Source: Sphingomonas sp. CBMAI 2297 (GTDB lineage Bacteria; Pseudomonadota; Alphaproteobacteria; Sphingomonadales; Sphingomonadaceae). Taken from it: DNA of 64,000 bases. This document shows positions 7,782 through 15,451 of the stretch, in pieces. Below the pieces are notes generated by a model, which was given only the letters and a program-made list of their open reading frames with translations, ran no database searches and was not told where the DNA came from. Location of the stretch: assembly GCF_029870595.1 (NCBI RefSeq), contig NZ_JAPDIR010000014.1, positions 55,717-119,716 of the forward strand, written 5' to 3'. The position numbers and the translations under genes are program-made. Each line of letters starts with the position of its first letter. Positions within the stretch are counted from its first letter, which is position 1.

Positions 7782-10700
7782 TTAGAAACGGTAGCGCACG
7801 CCCACCGAGTAACGCGGCTCGAAGCGGTTCTGCGAATGGAACTGCTTCGAATCCTGGTCGAACTGGAAGTAATAGCGCTCGCGCTCGCCCAGCAGGTTCG
7901 AGACGTTGCCGTAGATCGCGAACTGGCTGTTGATGTTCGCGGTCACGTTCACGTCCACATAGTTGCTCGTGTCCTGCATCACCGGGATATTGCGCTGGTC
8001 GACCCGGTCGGGCGCCGGATCGGGATCCACGTCATAGCCCAGGCCCATGTTCGCAAGGCGCGGCGTGCGGTGGTTCCACGCGACGCGGACCTGGAAGATA
8101 TCGTCCTGGTACCAGCCGACCAGATTGATCTGGTGCTTCGAATTGTCCTGGAAAGGCAGCCTCTTGCCGTTGAGCCCCCGCGCCGACTGCGAGGAGTCGG
8201 AGAAGGTGTAGTTGGCGTCGATGCCGAAGTTGCGCAGGAACGGCACGTTCGGGAACAGGTCGGTAAAGGCCAGCTTGGCGCCGGCTTCGATGCCCTGCAA
8301 ATTGCCGCCCTTGCCTTGTACCGGCTGGGTTACCGGCACCGTGCGGCGGATCACGCCGTCGCCGTCCGGATAGCGGCCGGTCTGAGTCGTCGCAGTGGTC
8401 ACGAAGCTGTCGATCTTGAGCTTGAACAGGCCGATGTTGAGCATCGAGGCGCGGCCCAGATAATATTCCAGGCTGATGTCGTAATTGTTCGAGCGCCAGG
8501 GGTTGAGATACGGGTTGCCGCTCGAATCCGCGCTCGTCACCTGGCGGACGCCGAGCGGCGCCGCCGTCGGGTTCGTCGGATTGGGGCCCGGTGAATCCGC
8601 GGTGTTGATCTTCAGGCCGCCGCCGTAATTGCCGAGGTCCAGCGGGATCATCGTCTTGGCGAAGGCCGCACGCACGCGGATATTGTCGGTGACGTCATAG
8701 GACAGGGTCACCGTCGGCAGCCAGTCGGTATAGCTGCGGCGGGTCACGTTGTCGCCCACGTCGAGGTTGGTGTCGCCATAGGCCCGGGTGTCGCCGGTCA
8801 GGTTCTGCTTCACGTCGATGCTGGTCTTGATGACCTTCACGCCGATATCGGCCTTGAACGCGCCGCGCTTCCAGTTGGTGTTGATGTAGGCGCTCTCCTC
8901 GATCAGGTCGACGTCATAGGTATTGCCCGGGACGATCACCTCGTCGGCGCCGCCGAATACCCGCGTCATGAACGACTTGATGTCGTCGAAGTCCTTGGGA
9001 TTGACCACCCACATGCCCGGCATGCCGTCGACCACGCCGCCCCAGTTCGTCTGGAAATAGACGTTGTTATAGGCGTTGAGCTTGGTCGGCCGGTTGACGG
9101 TATAGCCCTGGAAGCAGGTCGGCGCGTTGGCCGCCGAGGCGCCGCAGGGCGATGGCGAGGACGCCAGCGGCAGCGCCGCGTTGTAGCCCGGGTTGGAGAC
9201 GAACTCGCCCGCCGAACATTGCGGATTGTCCATCACCACGTCGATCGCCTTCCACTGCGCCGAGCAGCCCGCCGCGGTGGCGGCGCCATTGCCGCCATAG
9301 AAGTTCGAGAAGAGGTGGAAGTTCTTGATCTGGGTCGAGCGGTCCGAGCGGCGCACGCCGACATCGACGCGGTTCAGCACGCCGAACAGGCCGCCGCCCT
9401 GGAACTCGTAGCTGCCGTCGGCGCGGAACACGCCGAGATCGGAGCTGTTCTCCTGATTGCCCTCGGACGAGAAGGCCGCGACGGCATAGCTGTCGAGATT
9501 GGCCATATAGTCCTTGAGCGACTTGCCGGCGCCCAGCCCGCCCGAGATCGGCGTGTCGAAGCCGCTCAGCACCGGGTTCTGCCCGCGCAGGTCGAGGTGC
9601 AGCAGCGGATCCTGACCATAGCCCAGCGGGTTCGGATCGATATAGCGCCCGCCGTTCGAGCCGACCACGTTGTTGGTATAGCGCGAGGCCGGGTACAGCG
9701 CCGCGATATTCGCCGGGTAGAAGGGCCCGCGGGTCAGGTCGTTCGGGTTGCGGAACAGCGTGAACGCCCGGTTGCCCGCGCGCCAGTTGCTGAGATCGCC
9801 CTGCACCTGGCCATTCATGCTGCGGAGATTCGCGTCCGAGCGCAGCGCGCGCGCGGTGAACTTGAACGGGCCGCCCGTGTCATAGTCGAGCTGCAGGTTG
9901 TAGTTGGTCGACTTCTCGCGCGCGGTGCGGTTCACCGAGAAGGAATTGAACCACCACACGTTGAGATCATATTGCTGGACGTCGAGCCAGGGCTGCTGGT
10001 TCGCGCCGATCTGGCCCGTCGAGGTGGACTGGGTCGGCGTCGTCCAGGTCAGGCCGTTCCAGCGGTTCGAGATGTTCACGCCCGCGGCGCGGTTGTGCTC
10101 GACCAGCTCGGTGTGGAAGACTTCGCCGGTCAGCGTCCAGCCCTCGGCGAACTTCAGCTGCACCGCGCCGTTGATGCCGAAGCGGTTGCGCTCGACTTCG
10201 CGGCTGAACAGCTCATAGCCGTGCGGCGCGATCCAGTTGGCGCCGGTGCCGCCCCAGTCGTTGTTGCCGAACGGGCTGCCGCCGATGCCGGCATAATTGT
10301 TGCCGAGATGCGCCTTGCTCTGCGTGGCGCCGACCATCACGCCGATCGTGTCGTTGCGCCAGCTCAGCAGGCCGCTGATCAGATAGTCGTTCTTCTTGGT
10401 ATAGTCGCCGCGCGAATATTCGACCTGGTTGGCCAGGGTCAGGCCGTTCTTCAGGTCGAACGGGCGGCGGGTGCGCAGGTCGACGGTGCCGGAGATGCCC
10501 GACAGCGCGTTGCGCAGGTCCTGCGACTTGTAGACCACCACCGCGTTCATCAGCTGGGCGGGAATGTCGTTGAGGTTGGGCTGCGCGGTGCCGAGATTGC
10601 CCGGGCTCAGATATTGCTCGCCGTTGAGCAGCGTGATCACCTGGGGCAGGCCGCGGATGTTGACGCTCGAGCCCTCGCCGGCGTCACGCTTGATCTGCAC

Positions 10701-10967
10701 GCCCGAGATGCGCTGCAGCGCGTCGACCACGGTGACGTCGGGCAGCTTGCCGATATCCTCCGAGGAGATCGCGTCGACGATCGCCGTCTCGTTGCGCTTG
10801 ATGTTGATCGCCTTGGCCTGCGAGGCACGGATGCCGGTGACGACGATCTCTTCGCCCTGATCGCCCCCCGCGTCCTGCGGCACCGGCGCCGCGTCCTGGG
10901 CCCATGCCGGCGCGACCAGGGCGGTCGACGCCAGCAAGCCGGCCATCAAACTGGATAGTCCCTTCAT
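7782..10967 (-). CDS. TonB-dependent receptor 1 (large glycan-type)
   Basis: A 1061-residue outer-membrane receptor that would import a glycan fragment or other large ligand using TonB energy. The signal peptide is residues 1-23 (ending AWA). A TonB-box-like stretch EEIVVTGIRAS follows near residue 40. The plug carries EDIGKLPDVTVVDALQR and the SSVNIRGLPQV motif. The barrel ends in the aromatic RYRF expected for an outer-membrane protein. Length and plug motifs match the large receptor family enlarged in Xanthomonas, Caulobacter and sphingomonads. The ATG at 10967 is supported by a GAGGACAGAGGGA ribosome-binding region. It sits between the GH3 gene (68 bases upstream) and two halogenase-like genes, so the ligand is probably a beta-linked oligosaccharide or glycoside. 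Ligand inferred. Confidence 0.93.
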   Translation of the reverse strand: MKGLSSLMAGLLASTALVAPAWAQDAAPVPQDAGGDQGEEIVVTGIRASQAKAINIKRNETAIVDAISSEDIGKLPDVTVVDALQRISGVQIKRDAGEGSSVNIRGLPQVITLLNGEQYLSPGNLGTAQPNLNDIPAQLMNAVVVYKSQDLRNALSGISGTVDLRTRRPFDLKNGLTLANQVEYSRGDYTKKNDYLISGLLSWRNDTIGVMVGATQSKAHLGNNYAGIGGSPFGNNDWGGTGANWIAPHGYELFSREVERNRFGINGAVQLKFAEGWTLTGEVFHTELVEHNRAAGVNISNRWNGLTWTTPTQSTSTGQIGANQQPWLDVQQYDLNVWWFNSFSVNRTAREKSTNYNLQLDYDTGGPFKFTARALRSDANLRSMNGQVQGDLSNWRAGNRAFTLFRNPNDLTRGPFYPANIAALYPASRYTNNVVGSNGGRYIDPNPLGYGQDPLLHLDLRGQNPVLSGFDTPISGGLGAGKSLKDYMANLDSYAVAAFSSEGNQENSSDLGVFRADGSYEFQGGGLFGVLNRVDVGVRRSDRSTQIKNFHLFSNFYGGNGAATAAGCSAQWKAIDVVMDNPQCSAGEFVSNPGYNAALPLASSPSPCGASAANAPTCFQGYTVNRPTKLNAYNNVYFQTNWGGVVDGMPGMWVVNPKDFDDIKSFMTRVFGGADEVIVPGNTYDVDLIEESAYINTNWKRGAFKADIGVKVIKTSIDVKQNLTGDTRAYGDTNLDVGDNVTRRSYTDWLPTVTLSYDVTDNIRVRAAFAKTMIPLDLGNYGGGLKINTADSPGPNPTNPTAAPLGVRQVTSADSSGNPYLNPWRSNNYDISLEYYLGRASMLNIGLFKLKIDSFVTTATTQTGRYPDGDGVIRRTVPVTQPVQGKGGNLQGIEAGAKLAFTDLFPNVPFLRNFGIDANYTFSDSSQSARGLNGKRLPFQDNSKHQINLVGWYQDDIFQVRVAWNHRTPRLANMGLGYDVDPDPAPDRVDQRNIPVMQDTSNYVDVNVTANINSQFAIYGNVSNLLGERERYYFQFDQDSKQFHSQNRFEPRYSVGVRYRF

Positions 10968-11035
10968 TCCCTCTGTCCTCCCACTCTGTTCTGCACCCCG
11001 ACGCATCTACGCGCGCCTCACCCGGTGCCGTCGTC

Positions 11036-13345
11036 TCAGGGCGCCAGCCGGCGTTCCTGCAAATCCGCCGCGCCCGTGAGCACCGGTTGTCCGGCATCCC
11101 GCGCGATCGCGACACGATAGGTTCCCGCCGCCACCCGCCATCCGGGCTGGGCGACGTCATAGTCCGCGACGATGCGCGGCTCGGCGACCAGGGTGATCCG
11201 CCGGGTCTCGCCGGGCTTGAGCACCACGCGCTCGAAACCGGCCAGGCGCAGCGGGCGGCTGCCCGTGGCCGGAGTCACATAGAGCTGCGGCACGTCGGCG
11301 CCCTCGCGCCTGCCGCGATTGGTGACGTCGAAGCTCACCTTGAGCGCGCCGCCGCCCTCGACCTTCAGATTGGCATAGCCGAAGCGCGTGTAGCTGAGGC
11401 CATAGCCAAAGGGGAAAGCCGGGCGATGGCCCTGGCGGGCATACCAGCGATAGCCGACGTCCGAGCCCTCGCGATACTCGACCGCGAAGGGCTTGATCGC
11501 GCGCGCGTCCTGCCCGCGGTCGGGCGAGGCCTTGACCTGGTCGAAGCCGGGCACCGCGGCGCGGGGCGCCTGATCGATCGCCGCGGGGAAAGTGATCGGC
11601 AGGCGGCCCGAGGGATTGACCTCGCCGAACAGCACCCGCGCCACCGCCTCGCCGCCGCGCTGGCCCGGATACCAGGCGGCGAGCACCGCCGGCACCTTGT
11701 CGAGCCAGGGCATCAGCACCGGCCCGCCGGTGTTGAGCACCACCGCGGTCCTGGGATTGGCGGCGGCGACCGCCGCGATCACCGCGTTCTGGTTGCCGGC
11801 CAGGTCGATCGTCTCGGGATCCTCGGCCTCGGTGGTCCATTGCGTGGCCCAGACGATCGCCAGGTCCGCGTTCCTCGCCGCCGCGGCGGCAGCTTCGGGG
11901 TCGCTGCCATCGACGAAATCGACGCGCGCCTTGGGGGCCAGCGCACGGATCGCCGCGAGCGGCGAGGACGCGTGCCAGGTCACGCGCACGAACGACGCGG
12001 CCGGGCCGTTCTTGAGGGGGATCTCGATCGGCGCGCCGCCGACCGAGCGGACCTGCGACGAGCCGCCGCCCGAAAGCACGCCGACATCGGCATGGCCGCC
12101 GATCAGGACGATGCGCCTGGCGGTCCTGGCGAGCGGCAGGATGTCCTTGTCGTTCTTGAGCAGCACGATCCCCGCCTCGGCGGCGCGCTGCGCGACTTCG
12201 GCATTGCGCGCATGGTCGATCGGCTGCGGCGCCTCCACCACCGGCGCGTCCATCAGGCCGGTCGAGAACATGCCGTTCAGGATGCGGCGCGCCATGTCGT
12301 CCAGCCGCGCCATCGGCAGCGCGCCGCTCTCCACTGCCTGTCTCAGATCGGCGCGGAAGAAGGGATGCGTGTCGAGCTCGCCGCCCGATTGCTGGTCCAG
12401 CCCGTTGCGCGCGGCCTTCACCGTCGAATGCACCGCACCCCAATCGGACATCACCCAGCCCGTATAGGCCCAGTCCTGCTTGAGCACAGTGTTGAGCAGG
12501 AAATCATTCTCGCAGGCGAAGTCGCCATTGACGGACATATAGGCGCACATCACCGAACCCGGCTTGCCCCGCTCGATCGCCAGCTGGAAGGCGAGCAGGT
12601 CGCTTTCCCGCAGCGCCGCCTCGCCGATCCGCGCGTCCATCACGAAGCGGCCGGTCTCCTGGGCGTTCAGGGCGAAATGCTTGATCGTCGAGACGATGTG
12701 GTTCGACTGGATGCCGCGGATCGACTCCCCGGCGATCACGCCGGCGAGCAGCGGGTCCTCGCCCAGATATTCGAAGTTGCGGCCGCCCCAGGGATCACGC
12801 GTCAGGTTGATGCCGCCCGCGAGCATGACGTTGAAGCGCTTGGCGCGCGCCTCGCCGCCGATCATCGCGCCGCTTGCATAAGCGAGCTCGGGATCGAAGC
12901 TCGCGGCCAGCGCCAGGCCCGAAGGCAGCGCGGTGGCGGTATCCCCCTTGCGCTGCTCGACCTGGTTGGCGACGCCGAGGCTGGCATCGGTCTCGCGCAG
13001 CGCCGGGATGCCCAGGCGCGGGATCGCCGCCTGCTGGCCCGCCGAGGGAATCATGTCGGCCGGCGCCGCCGGATCCTTCGCCAGCGGCGGGAACCATGTG
13101 TAGACAAGGCCCAGCTTCTCCTCGAGCGTCATCGCCGAAAGCAGCGTCTCCGCGCGGGCCGCCGCCGGCAGCCGGGGATCGGCCCAGGGCCGCGCCGCGG
13201 GGTCCGCGGACGGGCGGGCTTCGTGCTTCGGCGGTGCGGCGGGCGTGACGGGATCCTGCGCATGCGCGCCCGTCATCGTCCCGGCAAGCGCGGTGGTGGC
13301 GAGCAACGCCATGGAGCGCGCCACATGCCGCAGGCTGATCAGCAT
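11036..13345 (-). CDS. bglX: GH3 beta-glycosidase (beta-glucosidase/xylosidase type)
   Basis: A 769-residue exported glycoside hydrolase of family 3. The signal peptide ends at AHA (29). The catalytic (beta/alpha)8 domain contains KHFALNAQET (223-231) and the nucleophile aspartate in VMSDWGA (D301). The alpha/beta sandwich domain follows (about 395-590), and a C-terminal fibronectin-III-like domain (about 680-750) is preceded by FPFGYGLSYT. The ATG at 13345 has a strong GGGGAGAGG ribosome-binding site. It is the first gene of the minus-strand operon that continues with TonB receptor 1. GH3 enzymes of this layout release terminal beta-glucose or beta-xylose in the periplasm; the exact sugar cannot be read from sequence. 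The symbol bglX is by family resemblance. Confidence 0.9.
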   Translation of the reverse strand: MLISLRHVARSMALLATTALAGTMTGAHAQDPVTPAAPPKHEARPSADPAARPWADPRLPAAARAETLLSAMTLEEKLGLVYTWFPPLAKDPAAPADMIPSAGQQAAIPRLGIPALRETDASLGVANQVEQRKGDTATALPSGLALAASFDPELAYASGAMIGGEARAKRFNVMLAGGINLTRDPWGGRNFEYLGEDPLLAGVIAGESIRGIQSNHIVSTIKHFALNAQETGRFVMDARIGEAALRESDLLAFQLAIERGKPGSVMCAYMSVNGDFACENDFLLNTVLKQDWAYTGWVMSDWGAVHSTVKAARNGLDQQSGGELDTHPFFRADLRQAVESGALPMARLDDMARRILNGMFSTGLMDAPVVEAPQPIDHARNAEVAQRAAEAGIVLLKNDKDILPLARTARRIVLIGGHADVGVLSGGGSSQVRSVGGAPIEIPLKNGPAASFVRVTWHASSPLAAIRALAPKARVDFVDGSDPEAAAAAARNADLAIVWATQWTTEAEDPETIDLAGNQNAVIAAVAAANPRTAVVLNTGGPVLMPWLDKVPAVLAAWYPGQRGGEAVARVLFGEVNPSGRLPITFPAAIDQAPRAAVPGFDQVKASPDRGQDARAIKPFAVEYREGSDVGYRWYARQGHRPAFPFGYGLSYTRFGYANLKVEGGGALKVSFDVTNRGRREGADVPQLYVTPATGSRPLRLAGFERVVLKPGETRRITLVAEPRIVADYDVAQPGWRVAAGTYRVAIARDAGQPVLTGAADLQERRLAP

Positions 13346-13558
13346 TCACCTCTCCCCTTCGGCGCGTGCAACGGCGCCGCGCACGCCCGGGGGCGCGCCA
13401 GTTCATCCGATCCAACCTGGGGGAGCTTTTCCGACAACGCTGTCGGATTCAGCGACGAAACAAGCCGACAGCGCAGCATGGCGCGCACGGCAGCCTGTTC
13501 CAACACCCCTCTATCGTTCGCGGAGTCTTTTGCTCCGATCCGATGGTTAGAGCATAGA

Positions 13559-13586
13559 TTGAGAGCGTTCTCAAGAACGTTCTCAA
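13559..13586. promoter_or_regulatory. Overlapping LacI-type palindromic operators
   Basis: TTGAGAGCGTTCTCAA (13559-13574) overlaps a second inverted repeat centred on the perfect palindrome GAACGTTC (13575-13582), flanked by TCA on each side. Central CG palindromes of about 14-16 bp are typical of LacI-family operators. The pair lies about 215 bases upstream of the GH3 start and about 270 upstream of paoA, and is the best candidate operator for the LacI protein encoded at 3536-4591. Confidence 0.6.
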
Positions 13587-13853
13587 TTTTGTTACATCGG
13601 GGCTCTTTCCTCCCCTTGCCATCCCCGCCTGCGCAGGGATGACGAGGGAGAAGCGGGGGGTGACGAGGGGGAAGCGAGGATGGCGAGGGAGAATATGAAT
13701 CCAGCGGCCCCGAATCAGATCCGGGCCGGGGCCCGTCCCTCCTCGATGAGCGAAATTTTGTTTCGATCGTTGTTCGCGCTAGAACCATCAGGAACAGGGC
13801 ATGACCCGACCGTCTCAGGGCGCGCGCCAGCTTCAAGGGGAGCAGAGGCCGAT
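13587..13853. other. Intergenic region with REP-like palindrome and short tandem repeat
   Basis: There is no convincing gene between the GH3 start (13345) and paoA (13854). A REP-like hairpin (CATCCCCGCCTGCGCAGGGATGACG) lies at about 13619-13643. It runs into a degenerate tandem repeat of about 20 bases beginning TGACGAGGG or TGGCGAGGG at 13640, 13661 and 13681. The paoA ribosome-binding site (AGGGGAG, 13836-13842) closes the region. Confidence 0.5.
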
Positions 13854-14501
13854 ATGCATGGACCAGGCGATTTCGAACTTTCGCGGCGCGGCGTCTTGAT
13901 CGGCGGCGCGGCATCGGTGGCGGCCGGGGCCGCGCCTCCCGCCGCCGAGGCCCGGGGCGCGGCCCCGGCGAGCGCCGAGGCACCGGTGCTGGCGAAGGTC
14001 GGCTTCACGGTGAACGGCAAGCCCCACGCCCTGGAGCTCGACACCCGCACCACCCTGCTCGACGCGCTGCGCGAGCATCTCCGGCTGACCGGCACCAAGA
14101 AGGGCTGCGACCATGGCCAGTGCGGCGCCTGCACCGTGATCGTCGACGGGCGGCGGATCAATTCCTGCCTCAGCCTCGCGGTGATGCACGAAGGCGACGC
14201 GATCACCACCATCGAGGGGCTGGGCACGCCCGACAGCCTGCATCCGATGCAGGCCGCCTTCGTGAAGCATGACGGCTATCAATGCGGCTATTGCACGCCG
14301 GGCCAGATCTGCTCGGCGGTGGCGGTGCTCGACGAGATCCGCGCGGGCATCCCCAGCCATGCGACCGGCGACATTACCGGCACGCCGGCAATGAGCGCCG
14401 ACGAGATCCGCGAGCGGATGAGCGGCAATCTCTGCCGCTGCGGCGCCTATTCCAACATCATCGAGGCGATCGCCGAAGTCGCAGCGCGGAGGAAGGCATG
14501 A
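13854..14501 (+). CDS. paoA: Periplasmic aldehyde oxidoreductase, 2Fe-2S subunit PaoA
   Basis: A 215-residue iron-sulfur subunit of the molybdenum enzyme PaoABC, which oxidises aldehydes to acids in the periplasm. A Tat signal is present (SRRGVLIGG, about residues 8-16) and would export the folded heterotrimer. The plant-ferredoxin-like cluster is bound by the cysteines in GCDHGQCGACTV and the downstream NSCL. The second [2Fe-2S] cluster is bound by QCGYCTPGQ and NLCRCGAY. The ATG at 13854 is chosen because it begins the Tat leader and follows AGGGGAG and AGAGG purine stretches; a frame extending back to 13680 has no such support. It is the first gene of a three-gene operon and overlaps paoB by ATGA. 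Confidence 0.93.
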   Translation: MHGPGDFELSRRGVLIGGAASVAAGAAPPAAEARGAAPASAEAPVLAKVGFTVNGKPHALELDTRTTLLDALREHLRLTGTKKGCDHGQCGACTVIVDGRRINSCLSLAVMHEGDAITTIEGLGTPDSLHPMQAAFVKHDGYQCGYCTPGQICSAVAVLDEIRAGIPSHATGDITGTPAMSADEIRERMSGNLCRCGAYSNIIEAIAEVAARRKA

Positions 14502-15448
14502 AGGCGTTCAGCTATCAGCGCGCCGGCTCGCCGGCCGAGGCGGCGGCGATCGTCGGCCGCACGCCGGGCGCCCGCTTCATCGCCGGCGGCACCAACCTGC
14601 TCGACCTGATGAAGCTGCAGATCGAGACGCCGGCCCATCTGGTCGACGTCAACCATCTGGGGCTCGACGGGATCGAAGCGACGGCCGAGGGCGGGCTGCG
14701 CATCGGCGCGCTGGTCCGCAACACCGATCTCGCCGCCGACCGGCGCGTCCGCAAGGACTATGCGCTGCTCTCCCGCGCGCTCGTCGCGGGCGCTTCGGGC
14801 CAGCTGCGCAACAAGGCGACGACCGCCGGCAACCTGCTGCAGCGCACCCGCTGCCCCTATTTCTACGACACCAACCAGCCGTGCAACAAGCGCCGGCCCG
14901 GCAGCGGCTGCGCGGCGATCGGCGGCGTCAATCGCGGCCTTGGCGTGATCGGCACCAGCGCGGCCTGCATCGCCACCCATCCGAGCGACATGGCGGTGGC
15001 GATGCGCGCGCTCGACGCCGTGGTGGAGACGGTGCGTGCCGACGGCACCACGCGCGCCATCCCCGTCGCCGAATTCCACGCGCTGCCGGGCGACACCCCG
15101 AACGTCGAGAACCTGCTGGCGCCGGGCGAGCTGATCACCGCCGTCACCCTTCCCCGGCCGATCGGCGGCACGCACATCTATCACAAGGTCCGCGACCGGG
15201 CCTCCTATGCCTTCGCCCTCGTTTCGGTGGGGGCGATCCTCCAGAAGGACGGCAGCGGCCGAGTCGCGTTCGGCGGCGTCGCGCCGCGGCCCTGGCGCGT
15301 CGAGGCGGCGGAGGCGGAGATGCCGCGCGGCGCCAGGGCGGTGACGGCCGCCGCCTTCGCCGGCGCCACCCCAACCGAGCAGAACCGGTTCAAGCTGGTG
15401 CTGGCCGAACGCACGCTCGCCGCCGCCATTGCCGAAGCGAGGGGCTGA
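14498..15448 (+). CDS. paoB: Aldehyde oxidoreductase FAD subunit PaoB
   Basis: A 316-residue FAD-binding subunit of the xanthine-oxidase family. It carries the FAD motif FIAGGTNLLDLMK (about 27-39) and the TTAGNLLQRTRC stretch. The latter leads into CPYFYDTNQPCNKRRPGSGC, the cysteine-rich insertion that in E. coli PaoB binds an extra [4Fe-4S] cluster. The start is the ATG within the ATGA overlap with paoA, preceded by a GGAGGAAGG ribosome-binding site. There is no export signal of its own; it is presumably carried out with PaoA by Tat. It passes electrons from the molybdenum subunit to FAD. Confidence 0.93.
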   Translation: MKAFSYQRAGSPAEAAAIVGRTPGARFIAGGTNLLDLMKLQIETPAHLVDVNHLGLDGIEATAEGGLRIGALVRNTDLAADRRVRKDYALLSRALVAGASGQLRNKATTAGNLLQRTRCPYFYDTNQPCNKRRPGSGCAAIGGVNRGLGVIGTSAACIATHPSDMAVAMRALDAVVETVRADGTTRAIPVAEFHALPGDTPNVENLLAPGELITAVTLPRPIGGTHIYHKVRDRASYAFALVSVGAILQKDGSGRVAFGGVAPRPWRVEAAEAEMPRGARAVTAAAFAGATPTEQNRFKLVLAERTLAAAIAEARG

Positions 15449-15451
15449 GCC

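Noticed and set aside
13680..13853. N-terminal extension of PaoA from an upstream ATG
   Set aside because: The extension precedes the Tat leader, which must be near the N-terminus; the ATG at 13854 has the ribosome-binding site.
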